Shown piece after piece: positions 21,170-32,847 of a stretch of DNA of 64,000 nt. Below the pieces are notes generated by a model. The model saw nothing but the letters and a program-made list of their open reading frames with translations, made no database searches and was not told the origin of the DNA. The stretch is from Agapetus fuscipes (Eukaryota > Arthropoda > Insecta > Trichoptera > Glossosomatidae): NCBI GenBank assembly GCA_951799405.1, contig OX637356.1, positions 9,385,229 to 9,449,228 of the forward strand, read 5' to 3'. Every line of letters begins with the position of its first letter. Position 1 is the stretch's first letter. A program made the position numbers and the translations under genes.

Positions 21170-21432
21170 CGACATCTTAAAGGTAAAACCGAATTAAGTG
21201 GCATATTGAGCTAATATCGGTTCCTCAGATAAATGATATTTTTTCTATTTTCTACGAAAAGAAAATACTGAAGTATGAAAATCCTGTTGTGTACCTAGAC
21301 CTTGTTAATAAGCACCTTCTTATGTTCACTTACTATGAGAAGCTACACCCAATAAAATGTTTTATCCACGATTACTCAAATCAGTAAATCAGCACTTATT
21401 CAGTTTTACCTTTAATGTGGCGATATCTTTGC
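21170..21432. mobile_element. MITE-2 copy
   Basis: Left arm TTAAAGGTAAAACCGAATTAAG and right arm CTTATTCAGTTTTACCTTTAATG, followed by GTGGCGATATC. The interior matches the 16.7, 17.2 and 29.2 kb copies. This is the only member without an internal insertion. Confidence 0.8.
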
Positions 21433-22250
21433 AACTTGGATGATAGATTATTGATATTACAAAATAATTTAATATTTAATGTTTATAAAAAGTATGTAAA
21501 CAATATTTAAATTTGTCAATACATTCATCTTATTTTACATTGTACGTATTGTGAACCCACCTTTACACAGCTACTGTTCACACTCATTTAAACCATCTAT
21601 AGACCCTTCTCACACAACGTCTTCTCCTGATACAAAATATTGACTTACAACAACTTTCCAAATTGTTTATTTGTAGAATGCATTGTATTAGGGCCGCACT
21701 CGGACGCGGATAAGCGTCACCTGTCAGATTAACACTTTACGGTTCTTACGGATTAGAGCTTCACTAAAAATAAAGCAAGGTTGAATACCTTACATTGAAG
21801 GGTGTTATAGAAATCATATTCGGTATTTTGATACTCATTATGTAGGAATTCAAATGTTCCAATTTTATTGACAAGCGGATGTGTGCTTTATTTTTAAAAA
21901 CAAAATCAAAGGGAAATTATTTTTTATAAGCGGTGAAACGTCACAAGTCTATGTGACCAGGCGCTGACCTACTGGCAAACTCGAATGTGAAAAACCAAGT
22001 TTGGTGGTCGCATACTCCACAGTTTCGGAAGGGTAGTTAATAAACTAATTTCCATGATCTTCCATCTAACTAATTTTGGCTACACAATGACAAATAGGTA
22101 ATATTGTCTCCTGTATCACATCACATAGGAAAGATACTACGGATTCCAGGTCGCAGAAGGACATCCAGGGTAAATTAACTGATGCAGTGGTTTGTCAGAA
22201 GCAAGAGCCCTCTTTCGTACGGCAGTATCAAAACTACGAATTGAAGATTT
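21433..22250. other. No recognised gene
   Basis: AT-rich sequence without a coding frame or assigned repeat. Confidence 0.45.
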
Positions 22251-22256
22251 AGGCTA

Positions 22257-22434
22257 AGAGCCCGTTCCCACTTGTCGGGTGTCGGATCCGTATATTAATC
22301 GGAGGTTCCAGTGGCAGAACATTATGTATGAAGCTATTCACACTTATCGGAAACCGATTTTGTCCGAAATGTACTGCCACTGGAACCTCCGATTACTATA
22401 TGGATCCGACACCCGACCAGTGGGATCGGGCTCT
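22257..22434. mobile_element. MITE-3, 178 bp with about 65-bp inverted arms
   Basis: The ends AGAGCCCG.TCCCAC and the inverse GTGGGATCGGGCTCT are joined by arms containing CGGGTGTCGGATCC and CGGAGGTTCCAGTGGCAG. The centre is about 45 bp. No second copy and no clear target duplication were found in the window. Confidence 0.8.
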
Positions 22435-22574
22435 GACGTGACAGGCGATTGACTGACCTTGGTGAAATGCTTTTCAGGAACTGTTACCGTGGTCTATCAG
22501 GGTTGGAGTTTCTGTACGTTGTACTCATGTCTGCGATCAGTTTCTTCAACATCACAATACGATCTTCACACAAC

Positions 22575-22720
22575 ATCGCCACCATAGGCGAAACATCCGG
22601 AAGCTCCAGCTCCGATATACCACGGTAGCATATATACCGGATAGCAACTCTCTAGTGTCAACCGCCGGCTGTGTAAGTCTACAACTCCTATACAACATCA
22701 AAATCGTCTGTATTTATATG
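22575..22720 (+). repeat. Repeat shared with 46305-46440 (GCGAAAC end)
   Basis: GGCGAAACATCCGGAAGC and CTCCAGCTCC are followed by GCCGGCTGTGTAAG and ACAACTC. The segment after the hairpin at 46320 is similar. It belongs to the repeat family that ends in a ribozyme-like GAAAC motif. Confidence 0.5.
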
Positions 22721-23245
22721 GTTTAAAAAAGAGCTTGATGAGGTGAATATGTTTATATGTACAACATGTTCCGAGAATTTCATGAATATACATATTTCAA
22801 GTGAATTGAATCAATAATGAAATCAGGATCAATGGTATTGAGTGCAAATGACCATAAAAGTATATTTCTATAGAACCTATAAAATTCCTCAGCTATGAGA
22901 CGTCCACTCCGATATATTACGACATTTCGGTCGAAAAGAAGAGCGTGGGAAAATGACTTGTTTTAGCGTTGAAAAAACTAAAATGTTCAATTAAAAAAAA
23001 CGGTATCGATGGACTGACACGTCTCTAAAAAGCGCGCTCACTTGCGACACAAGACAATTGAATTTATCTCAATTATAATTAAGGTTAATGAAAGCCTGGT
23101 TGATGAGGATTGATGGCCCCATATACACACAACACTTGATTGTATAATTGCATCTAGATCTTCAATACTTACTGTCAAACAAAGAACGAAAATTTGTAAC
23201 TTTGCTTTGCTGCCTTTCTTCATTTCGTTACATTTTTTTAGAATT
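22721..23245. other. No recognised feature
   Basis: AT-rich sequence with no gene or repeat family seen. Confidence 0.45.
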
Positions 23246-23248
23246 CAT

Positions 23249-23415
23249 TGTACTGTACTGTATCCTGCCGCCGCGGCCGTTCCACTAGGGGTGGCCGGTA
23301 CCTCCGCAGATGCGCCTCCACTTTTTTCTGTCCTTACAAACCACTTTCATTTCCTCAATATTCATCACCTTTTTCATACATACTCTTGTCTTATTCTCAC
23401 TCTGCAGGTTCCATT
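23249..23415 (-). repeat. RTE-B LINE 3' fragment
   Basis: A minus-strand copy of the last 40 or so codons and 3' end (GGCGGCAGGATAC) with an (ACAGT)n tail at the left. Another RTE-B copy with a longer ORF is at 40551-40943. Confidence 0.75.
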
Positions 23416-24450
23416 CTTAAGTTTGAAAAAAACACGTTAGTTTTATTCATCGAGTTTCACTTTTATTTATTTCACACAATTTATTGTCAATCAGTTTAGC
23501 TGACTTCAGTGAACTCTGGCTCTCTCAAGCAAAATGCTTCCTTTTATAGGCGCATTTATATTGCCAGAAAGGTCTCATTTGCTTTTTTACTTGAATTATA
23601 ATTCTGCTTAACAACTATTTATTGAAATTTCTAAAGTTTGCACACTAACGGATGTTTTTAATAACTAAAAATGTTTTTTTTAAAAGCATAGTTTTATTTT
23701 CAATATTAATTGAGGCTCAATGCCTAAAGTGCTTTCGGTTTTTATTCGTGAAACAGAAACAAAACTTTGTTTTTTTTTCATAAACATATTTTTTAATAAA
23801 TATTTAACTGATCATCATCTACTAGGGCACTATTAATCATTACAAATGTTTGATCCTAGATGATCGAACGTTTCAGATCTTACGTCACATCATAGGAAAA
23901 TCTTATTATTCTACTTTATGAAGGACAGTATCCTGTGATTATTGGAACCTACTCCAGGGAGGTGGAAGCCCAACTATCTTTCCACAGCATTGTAACTTCC
24001 GATCCGACTTTGAACGATTAGTGTATTATGTTTGCAGCTATTTTAAAAATTACAAACACATCCATTGGCACAAGAATCGTCATGATACAGCAAATACAAC
24101 TTCAAAAATAGCCGGGCGTGAAAAAACACACAAAAAGAAGCGATGCTTGGAAAAATAACATGCGGAGAGGTAAAATCAATATTTGGCCAGATTTTCGCCC
24201 ATAGCTTCGAAAAATTGGTGAGTTTCCAGAATAAACAATTTCTCGAAATTCCTCTCACTTTCGTCTTTTTACGAGCATCACTCTTCCGGACATGTGTGCA
24301 CCATCAAAAGAATATTCTATTTGAGTATTTGCTTACTATTTCAAAAAAAAAACATTAAATACTACATTTCCATGAATATAGGTACAAATGGACTCGGTAC
24401 AAAATTTAAAGACGAAGAATGATAACGTCATTCTTCGTTTTTAAATTTTG
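23416..24450. other. No gene; small hairpin at 24400-24446
   Basis: AT-rich sequence. AAATTTAAAGACGAAGAATG is mirrored by CATTCTTCGTTTTTAAATTT with a short loop, making a strong foldback. A Penelope-like AAGTGCTTTCGG motif lies near 23730. Confidence 0.45.
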
Positions 24451-24464
24451 CGTCGCGTTTTTCA

Positions 24465-24692
24465 AGGGTGCCAGCCTTCCGCCAACTTCTTGACTTGACG
24501 TAAGGGTTTTCCGGTTGCCAAGAGGGCCAACTTTTCATTTCTTGTGAAGGCTGAGCAAACTTTGCCTTATTTTGGGTTTTGAAATAAACACCGAAACCAA
24601 GCATCATTACTGATTCCTTGGTGGGGATCTAACCTTAGCGCTGACATTGTAAATGCAAGCACTCTACCTAGTGAGCTACCGACAAGACCAGA
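24465..24692 (-). repeat. SINE-C copy
   Basis: On the minus strand a mutated head (GTCGGTAGCTCACTAGG, box B GGTTAGATCC) at about 24692 is followed by the body TTTCGGTGTTTATTTC and the GCCTTCACAAG motif. The 3' end is lost. Confidence 0.65.
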
Positions 24693-24699
24693 CGAACCA

Positions 24700-25250
24700 A
24701 CAACATATAATTTATTTAATTTTTCCCCCTCAATCGGTAATGAGTTTCCCCATTTGAGCAGCATATTAACGTTAGCACTGCCCGGCTAATTGCAAACGCA
24801 GTACTTGCAAAATGGCAGTTTGGAGATAAACGAATGCTGCAGATCCTGTGTGTAAGTACCTACTGCGTTTTTCCTTAAATAAAACACATAGTTCTAATAA
24901 AAACCTACATGGTTTTTTTTTTTTTTATATATCTATATAGTAAGCCCAGGAGATGTCATTTTTGCAAGGAAGTGAACATGTCAAAAGTGTCGATTACTGC
25001 ATTTGCAATTAGCAGGGCAGAGCATGCAGCAATAATTTCCAGTTGGTTTCATAGATAAGCTTCCGGCACCCCAGACAGCTAGGCTAGGCTGTTAAAGTTG
25101 TTATTTATAACCTTAGGTTCATCCTGGTTACAGCCACAAACACATCTCTGGAGCGGCGAGGCGCCGAGACGCTGTTTACGAATTTCTAGGAGTCGGGAAT
25201 TTTCAGACTATTCTTAACTCTAACAAACGCTATTCAAAGTGAGTCGTTTA
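24700..25250. other. No recognised gene
   Basis: A T tract and short AT repeats near 24910-24935. No coding signal. Confidence 0.45.
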
Positions 25251-25255
25251 CTAAG

Positions 25256-25300
25256 TCCCGGTATTTTCAACGTTAGCATAGCGACTTTTTACTAAATGAA
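25256..25300. repeat. Half copy of the 419-544 MITE
   Basis: CCCGGTATTTTCAACGTTAGC matches one terminal arm of the MITE at 419-544. The opposite arm is not found nearby. Confidence 0.5.
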
Positions 25301-25394
25301 AAAAACGCACTTATTTTAACCCTGTGTAATGGAATTGTATTCAAAAGCAACGCAACACACACCACAGAAACCGGATAAGGACAACTGCCACATT

Positions 25395-25485
25395 ACCAAC
25401 ACCTCTGCGGCACCTAACAAGCGTCATAGACCCCTAGAGGCTCTTGAATCTAGGGAGTCTCCCGCACAGGCTTCCTTAAAAACAG
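25395..25485 (+). repeat. Isolated SINE-A tail type 2
   Basis: Contains CTCTGCGGCAC, AGACCCCTAGAG and CTAGGGAGTCTCCCGCACAG without a tRNA-like head. It is the inverse of 25672-25757, so the two form inverted arms about 190 bp apart. Confidence 0.65.
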
Positions 25486-25671
25486 GTAACCTAATCTCAC
25501 TTTACGTAAGTATAAAATCAACACTTTTTTACTTGAAAAAAAAACTGTTTTCTTTTTTAATGTTCCGTTAAAATCGCTTCTTTAATTTTAAATAATGTTA
25601 TGGGCTCACAGCGTCACACGTCTATCAGGCAAGAATCCTTGGAAACCAAAACAATCACATTTTTTTTTTTT

Positions 25672-25988
25672 TTTTTTAAGAAATCCTGTGCGGGAGACTC
25701 CCTAGATTCTAAAGACTCTAGGGGTCTATGACACTTGTTGTAGTGCCGCAGAGGTGTACGAGCTTGGTCGTCGCTACAAAGCGCCAATACTCAAGCAAGA
25801 CCCAGTTGCTGTAAGGCTGGATGGACCTTTGGTGACCGGTTATTGGTAAAGGTTTATGAATTTTTCAACCCAGCGAAGAGCACATTCGAGATATAAATGG
25901 TATATTTTTGTGCTCCGCCGGGATCCGAATCCACAACCTACCATTTACGAGTCCGAAGTGTTGCCACTACGGACTACGGACCGGTCCA
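25672..25988 (-). mobile_element. SINE-A copy with tail type 2 and poly(A)
   Basis: The minus-strand head (GGACCGGTCCGTAGTCC) at about 25985 and the family body run to GACCAAGCTCGTACAC. The 3' part is then CTCTGCGGCACTAC..AGACTCCCTAGATT-type sequence, ending in a long A run, in place of the GAGGGC..CACACAAAAAC tail of other copies. Confidence 0.8.
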
Positions 25989-26109
25989 TTTGGTTGCCTT
26001 CTCCGAGAAACTCGACCGTGTGACGTCACAGTTGAGTTCGTGTCTTTGGAATTTGTAAAGAGTCCATTGATTTATGTTTTTAAATTACTTAAAATACCTA
26101 GTATAAACA

Positions 26110-26226
26110 CAGGCAGTAGCTGTTGTGAAGTTTAAATAAACCTTACCAGTATTTTTATTTTGGAGTTGAAATTAAACACCGAAACGGAAAATCATCGAGA
26201 TCCCAAGCATTCTACCGACTGAGCAT
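26110..26226 (-). repeat. SINE-C fragment
   Basis: Minus-strand head remnant (CTCAGTCGGTAGAATGC) and TTTCGGTGTTTAATTTC body, with internal deletion between head and body. Confidence 0.6.
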
Positions 26227-26551
26227 CGTTAGGATAGGAATAGACCTTGCAGTGAGCACCAGCATGTAAAAGCGTGACCATAAACGTGTCATAAGCAAGC
26301 AGGTCTTCACGGTGCGGACTAATTAGGGAGGGGAGTCTGTGGCAGGGACGACAGACGTGTAGAGGCATTCTAAAGCAATAATGTGTACGTACAAGTGACT
26401 CACAGAAATAAGGATAACTCATATACCGGAAGGTTAAAATTCGATGACAAGATGGTTTTTACCAATTATTTTTCTTAGCTTAGTGCTACTTCTATCAAAG
26501 ATGATCATGGCATTTTTTTTCATCAGATGCTACAGGTGCACTTATTGAATC
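26227..26551. other. No recognised feature
   Basis: No gene or repeat seen. Confidence 0.4.
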
Positions 26552-26730
26552 ATTACGCCTGTTTCACACACAACGCATTCTGCCCGGTTTATTATATACG
26601 AGGGTTTTTTCTTCCATTCAATTCCGGATCAGAAGTTTAGTAGGGCATTGAAATGTATGAAGGCTCACGCGGTTTATCCGATAACCCATAGACAAACCGG
26701 GCAGAATATGTTTTGTGTGAAAAGCCACTT
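26552..26730. mobile_element. MITE-5 copy
   Basis: TTTCACACACAACGCATTCT and GCCCGG at the left are mirrored by CCGGGCAGAAT and TGTTTTGTGTGAAAA at the right. Related pieces are at 1-105 and 51869-51985. Coding sequence is absent. Confidence 0.75.
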
Positions 26731-26920
26731 ACCCTCTTACACGTAATGGTTTTAATTTTGAAACAAAAAAAAAAAATTAAACCTTATTTTTGGATTCACA
26801 AATCTAATAATAAACGCCGTATTTTTTACAACATCCTTGAGCGTTCTAGAGTACTTCTCCTTCAATCTTTCTTTGTATGACAGGGTGGGAAAGACGGTAT
26901 TTTTCTGTCTTCATAACGTC

Positions 26921-27164
26921 TAATCTAAATCTAAGTTGCAAAGATATGTATCATTTGAGATTCATATTAAATGCATTCCCACAAGCAGACACGCATAATT
27001 TCGCTCTCGCACATGCCGCATGTGGACCAACAAAATAAAAACCAAATCTCAAATGAACATAAGCCCTGCAACTCTTGCCGATCTTCCCTGAACCAGGGTT
27101 AACATTGGCAAAGTGAACCATTTTTTACAGTATGCGTGGTCAGCCTCATACCAACCTAGAAGTC
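26921..27164 (-). repeat. RTE-C LINE 3' end
   Basis: A minus-strand unit from TAATCTAAATCTAAG at the left to CCAACCTAGAAGTC at the right, with a mildly diverged CTGAACCAGGGTTAAC segment. Confidence 0.8.
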
Positions 27165-27169
27165 GTGTT

Positions 27170-27345
27170 TTTTTTTTTGTCGAGAGCCCGTGTCGTTCCA
27201 CTGTTTTTCCATTCTACAAACAATTTATGCACGCAAACAACAAACCTGTCGCGCATATATCTCGTTTTGTAATCTGTCTCCCTCGCGTTTGCTTACTTTC
27301 TATACATCCGTCCCTTTTCTTCGCAATATCGAAATAGCTTGTGTG
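27170..27345 (+). repeat. Diverged copy of the 34.0/53.3 kb dispersed repeat
   Basis: ACGCAAAC..ACC, ATCT.CCCTC and CATACATCC..CGCAATATCG follow the same order as in 33970-34330 and 53255-53590. Confidence 0.45.
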
Positions 27346-27364
27346 GATAATCAGTAATCAAAGG

Positions 27365-29185
27365 GTATAAACACAGCGCAGTTCCTGTGTAACATAATAT
27401 TATATGTAGAACTTATAATTTATAATCTGTCATCGCGGGACTAATTATTTAATCCACGGAACTGAACAAGACACGTGGCACGAGATTTACGGTTTAAATA
27501 CCCACCTCTGCTCCCTAGCGGCATCTCACTTCCTACAATAAAAACAGCGTCAAGTCAGAGCGGGATGGATGATTTCCCGCCACGAGAAAAACACGGTGAC
27601 GAATATATTGGTTACACTTAAAAACTGTCGTATTAATAGATGGGTTGAAAACAAAATTTTCAGTCGGAAAATATACAAGATAACAGTTTCCTGTAATATA
27701 CAAATAAACGGGAAATTTCTGATAAAAATGAGGTTTAAGGCATGTATGATTATTAAAAAACAACTCATGAGTAGCTTATCCTTAAATTCTAGGAAAGACA
27801 TAATGACCATTTAAGTTCATATATAAATTGAGCAGTATTAGCAGAACGAGTTGATTGATTTGTGGAATTAAATGACACAAAAGTAATAAAATGTGATTCG
27901 GTTAATATTTTAATTTATAATAACATGCATTGGAATATTAAATGGAGCTATTTTATTATCAAAGACATTATGAACATTTTATTAACGAAATATAAAGAAA
28001 GAACAGTTTAATTCGTCTAAAGTTTTTTTATCCATAACGCTAAAAACTTTCTTAGAGGGAAAAATATTAAATTTATGCTTCCAATTGAAAAACTGTATTT
28101 TTTCAGTATTTGTTTACGTTGAGAAAGTAAAAAGAAACAACGTTATGGGATAATTAAAATAATTATTTAAAGCGCACGTCAAGATGAAAGATTGACATAA
28201 AACAGCTGACGCGTCGCCGCCATCTTGGGGCGGGCAATCATAAATTCCAAATTTGAATTTAAAACATCACAGACAGTTTTATGCGTGAGATGTTGGTATC
28301 ATTGTGAAGACACAAACCAAGGTAGGTGAGTATGTATAAATATGCGCAGTACCGGATGTCGACACAGGGGAGTGTCACATTTTGAATGACTTTTAAAAAC
28401 CAATGGGACTATGTCTCAAGAAGATGCGACACACATGTTTTGTAATAATATTATAATGTCAAATAATGGCTACCTAACAAATCCTCAAGGCACACATAAT
28501 TGTGTCGTAGTAACAAAGAAATACATTTTTTTATCAGAGCGCAATAACAAGAACAAACTAAATATAAACCTAGGACAGAGAAGACTAACAAAACTGCACC
28601 TCTTGTAACATGATTATTTATACCACAATTCCATTTATAAAATAATACGCGTACAGACATGACGAAATGGTACAGGGTGAGCAAAATTTAATTTTAACTT
28701 CGTGTTTTGAATGTTATACCCGTTTTTATCTCGAAAAGAAATATGAGAATACAGTTCACAACTATCTGAATAACATAGTGTGCGTTTATCACTAAAAATA
28801 AATCGTTATTTATCCTCAAGAAAAGATGAAAGAAGCTAGTTATCGCGTGGACACGTGGATAAAGATTTAACGCCCACTGGGAGGGGCTCAAAAACAACAT
28901 TAATATCTCAAAATAACGTACCTGGGGAGTTCTGAGTTCTGACAAACGAAATAAACATTTAAGTTGTTTTAATGAGCCATAGAATCCAATTACCATCCGT
29001 CGTTTACATACATTACTGTGATTGCTCGTGAGCGAGTAGGTCCACAGGAAATGATCGTAAATTACAAAACGCTTCACTTTTAAGACAAATCAATTCATCA
29101 TAATTTATTTGAGATGGTTCATAGAACAAGATTTCGTGAGCGCATTAATAAATAATGCTTACAATCTTAGTACCTACTCACTTAT
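27365..29185. other. No recognised gene
   Basis: AT-rich sequence inside the presumed how intron. 27569-27814 has open frames on both strands without family signature. A GC-richer patch at 28203-28236 (ACGCGTCGCCGCCATCTTGG) resembles a YY1-type promoter motif, but no exon follows. Confidence 0.4.
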
Positions 29186-29187
29186 CG

Positions 29188-29712
29188 ATACCTTAAAGGT
29201 AAAACTGAATAAGTTACATATTAAGCTAACATCGGGGTTATAGCCGAGGGGGCCAAGTGAGCTGATCTTTATAGCGTGTTTCGAATGGAACAACGTTGGT
29301 TCGATCCCCGCTTGGGTCATTTGACCATAACTTTGACCCTGGTTCAACAGATGTTATTGGTAGGTAATTATTATTAAAAAATTCATTAAAAATAAACAAT
29401 AATGAATTATAAAATGATGATATTAATACCTGTTTCTGGCCAGGCAGAATAGGTTGGTGAATTGTATTACTCTTCACCAATCTATTTTATTAAGAAAAAA
29501 AAAAAAAAAAACCCAGATAAATGCACCTTTTTCCAATATTTTACGAGGAAAAACACTACAAGAGTGTGAAAATCCTGTAGTTCAAAAGTTTGTCATTAGT
29601 AAAAGTTCATCACTTACTATGAGAAGAGTCACCCAATAAATAAATATGTTGAATCCACGAGTTCTCAAATCAGTGAATTAGCCAGTTTTACCTTTAAGGT
29701 GACGATATTATA
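29188..29712. mobile_element. MITE-2 copy split by SINE-D
   Basis: Left arm ACCTTAAAGGTAAAACTGAATAAG and right arm CCAGTTTTACCTTTAAGGTGACGATAT. The MITE interior is interrupted at about 29234-29512 by SINE-D, so SINE-D is the later arrival. Confidence 0.8.
29234..29512 (+). mobile_element. SINE-D copy
   Basis: Box A-like TAGCCGAGGGGGCC and box B GGTTCGATCCCC form a class II tRNA-like (Leu/Ser style) head. The body includes GACCCTGGTTCAACAGATG and TGTTTCTGGCCAGGC, then poly(A) of about 19. Other copies are at 51380-51585 and 56853-57287. Confidence 0.8.
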
Positions 29713-29714
29713 CT

Positions 29715-30478
29715 TTTATGATGACTGTTAAGGAACACTCCTTGACTAAATAGGTTAGTTGGAGTTGCAAAGTTTATGTTCATGTAAGACTCTACCCGCA
29801 TAGTGACTACCAGCCCAGTTCCACGAGTATTTTTTGAAGGAATTTACAATACAACCATTTTGAATGTAAAAAAAAATAATACATCCAAAGAATCCAATCT
29901 TGAGACTATGAAAAATAAAACTGATATCCTAATACATTTTTGGTGTTGTTTTTCTTGTTATCTGTGATATTTCATTTGGCTGGTCACGTATTGCACCCCC
30001 TCCCTCCGCGTGACTTTGCTGAAATAAAACTTTACTATTATAATTCTGAATCTGAGGGTACTTCAACTTATTTTCCAATTTAACACAAAGGGCCACCATC
30101 ATTATATCTGCTGGGCATATAAACGTTATTTGAGAGTTGACATGTTTGCGACGACAAAAACCCTGCGTGGTACTCGGGCCGGTAATAATGCAACTTAAAA
30201 TGCGTCCACGTAGGAGGCGCGGCCGGTTGTCGAGAACCCCGCACCCTCGGGTTGAAGTCCACAGCCGGTTTGTGCGCCTCCAAGATGGGCTCCGCGCCAT
30301 ACACAGATGACAACCGATTTCTTCTGCAGCCATAAAATGATGCGCTCAATTCAAAATTAAATAAAGATACAGACTGACGGACGTTACACAGTGCCAACTG
30401 CTAGATACAAAAAAAAAGCTGAAGATTGGACTACTTGTATTTTGCATGATTAACGAAAACTCTAACCATTTAAATCTC
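29715..30478. other. No recognised gene
   Basis: A 134-codon minus-strand frame (29929-30333) and an overlapping 105-codon frame exist in a GC-richer patch at 30170-30310. I recognise no domain and cannot call them genes. Confidence 0.35.
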
Positions 30479-30480
30479 TT

Positions 30481-30957
30481 CTATCTATAATCTGAGATGC
30501 AAAGATATATTAACATTGGCAATGGCTATGCTCAATGAGATCTCCTCTTCGGTTGATATCTTCCACCTAAGTGAAAATTAGCTTAGACAGAGGCTTCCGT
30601 TTCTCCTAAGCTGATTTTGGTTACTTATTCTCATCGTTGATTTTTTGTTTTTCTTTTAAATTTTATGTCATATAATGCAAATGAATGTTTTCAATTATTG
30701 TATGTATTAGGTTTAACCTGTCATGTACTATAATGTGTGAATATAAATCTATCTATCTATCTAAAGCACATATCAAATACATGCCCATAAACAGACGCGT
30801 GTATGTGTACTTACAAATTAAAATACAAACCTCAAATGAACGTAAGCCCTGCAACTTTTGCCGACCTTCCCTGGAACAGGGGTAACATTGACAAAGTGAA
30901 CCATTTTTTTAAATGCATGGGTGAGACAGCCTCATACCAACCTATAAGTCAAGGATT
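30481..30957 (-). repeat. RTE-C LINE 3' end split by another insertion
   Basis: The tail and first 40 bp lie at 30481-30520, and the rest (ACATGCCC.. to CAACCTATAAGTCAAGG) at about 30768-30957. The inserted segment, about 30521-30767, ends in (TCTA)n at 30747-30765, like the 3' tail of another retroelement, which I cannot name. Confidence 0.65.
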
Positions 30958-32700
30958 TTTTTAAATTAATTGTTAGGTTGGTTTTGTAAAAAAAACTATA
31001 TCATTGCATTACAATACGCTACGGGCATTGACCTAAATGTCGAAACGCATCAAATAATCTCAGTTGCAAAAAAATAGATAATTCGTGCATTGATAACGTA
31101 TCTACAAACTCAAATGATAATAGTTTGAGCAGCTACGAATATTTTACAATAAATAATACTTCGCTGATAGTGATAAGGACCTTCATTTTCGTTCAGTAGG
31201 TCATGAATGTTTTTATCGGTATTCACAGATAACGATTTTAAAAGTCATACTAAATTATCGTACCCCCGTAGTTTGATTAAACGTCAATATGACAGCTGGC
31301 AGATGAAACGTCAAACTTTTGACAGATTATTTGAATTTTTCCGCGAGATTTTGAGTTGTTCCAATTTCAAAAAAGTTTTGATCGATTAATGTTGCCAGGT
31401 TTGCTAAGTAAATATTTTTTGTTACTTTTTTACTAAAATATTTTTGATCAGTTTTTGTACGAAATACCCATTTCTCTTCTCATATTTGAGAGATTAATTT
31501 ATATACTTCGGAGCAAATAAGTTTTGTAAGAAAGAAAGCAATATGGATGGGATATTGTGTCCTACATTTCGGGAGGATATAGCTACATCAGACACTGCGT
31601 GACAATTTTAAAGTAAAATCTCGAGAATCAAGCTGTTTCACTGGATGCATTCAAAAATGGAACGGAACGTTTTACTTGAAAGTTTCTTTGAAATTCGAGT
31701 TATCGTTTTTTTTCCAAGTCAGGAATGCGGGCAGGCGCGGTCTGAACGCGGGAATCAACCCACACAAAATAAAATCATGTACTATAGAGGTACCTACACC
31801 CTACACCCAACAACTAATACCTACCACCCTTTGACCGGCATAGACTGCCCAATGCATCGACTTTCACTTACGAGAATAAATTAATAGACCAATGGAAACA
31901 ACAGAAGCGTGTATACCATTTTGTGAAAGGGAAATCATACATACCCGAATAAATGTATATAATTTCTTAATCGATTTACCAGATTTACTAACCTACTTAC
32001 TTACTATATAATATTATTAACAAATGGTGAGATTTACAAAACGTTTCAAGACATAAGCAGATTAAAATTCGTAGTCGAATTCAAGGCAATAAAAATATGT
32101 AATGGTTATTTCATTGCATTACGAAAAAATAATACTGAGGTTTGTCAACAAATAAAACACGAACTGCATGTTCTTGACAAATTCATAAAATTATCTTGTC
32201 GGAGTCACATGACCTAGAACAATGCTGCGCTGCGCTCCACAAAAAAAGACAACAATGAAATGTAAATACAAAGTAAAAAAAAAGTTTCCGCTAATGAGTG
32301 TGTCTCGAGCGAGGCGACAGAACCTATCAAAAGTGGTTTATTAGTGTACCGTTCCACATTATAATACTCCGTACTAGGCCCGTGCGTACACACAGATCTG
32401 GCAACGTCGCAAAACTCGCCGCTATCACGAGCCAGTCAAAACTCGGACCGACAAGTTCTGTCACATACAAACTTCACCCTGAGAAATCAGCTACAAAATC
32501 GGTTATCAAGCCGATGTCTAAATTGACAATAATTTGCTGTTATGCGTCACCGCTGTCCGCACAATATGCGACGGCCTTTTTTGTTTATACTAGTAATTTG
32601 AGTTCGGGCCCGAGCGAATGAGCCGACCGTGCGCGAATAGGAAGGACTGAGGAATGTGAGGTATGTGCTCCGTCTGTGACAGCGGCCACTCTAAGGTCTG
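30958..32700. other. Presumed distal part of how intron 1, no gene seen
   Basis: AT-rich sequence. A short GACCTAAATGTCGAAACG motif near 31032 resembles Penelope-end motifs. Open frames at 31207-31389, 31645-31884 and 32298-32621 have no family signature. Confidence 0.4.
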
Positions 32701-32720
32701 GAGTCCCACAGGGTTCCTAC

Positions 32721-32847
32721 CTTCGTCCAGCAGCCTCTCCACATGGATGAAGACGTTCGGCAGCGCGGCCAGTTGCTTCCTGTCTTTGAGCAACTGAGCC
32801 AGGTAGTCCGCTATACTTTGCGTCGTCGGATTGTTGTTATCACACAT
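32721..32847 (-). CDS. how: HOW/Quaking STAR RNA-binding protein, first coding exon
   Basis: The exon starts at an ATG in AAAATG context and encodes 42 codons plus one base. The translation begins MCDNNNPTTQSIADYL and continues through LLKDRKQLAALPNVF and HVERLLDE. This is the start of the Qua1 homodimerisation region of HOW, the insect orthologue of Quaking. HOW is a STAR-family KH protein that binds mRNA to control splicing, stability and export in muscle, tendon and glia. The coding sequence ends GACGAAG and is followed by GTAGGAAC, a good donor. The phase-1 break falls inside the second Glu of the family's LLDEE-I motif, where an exon boundary is plausible. Qua1 completion, KH and Qua2 must be in later exons at lower coordinates; I did not find them, so intron 1 probably extends past the left edge. 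Paralogues cannot be fully excluded. Confidence 0.9.

Noticed and set aside
29929..30397. Two overlapping minus-strand frames of 134 and 105 codons as a host gene.
   Set aside because: No domain, no splice support and two competing frames; composition alone can explain them.
1..32720. Search for how exon 2 (rest of Qua1 and the KH domain) on the minus strand.
   Set aside because: No segment with the expected LGPRG or MVRGKGSMRDKKK-like coding was found by eye; the GGTCCGCGG near 5823 is SINE-related sequence.
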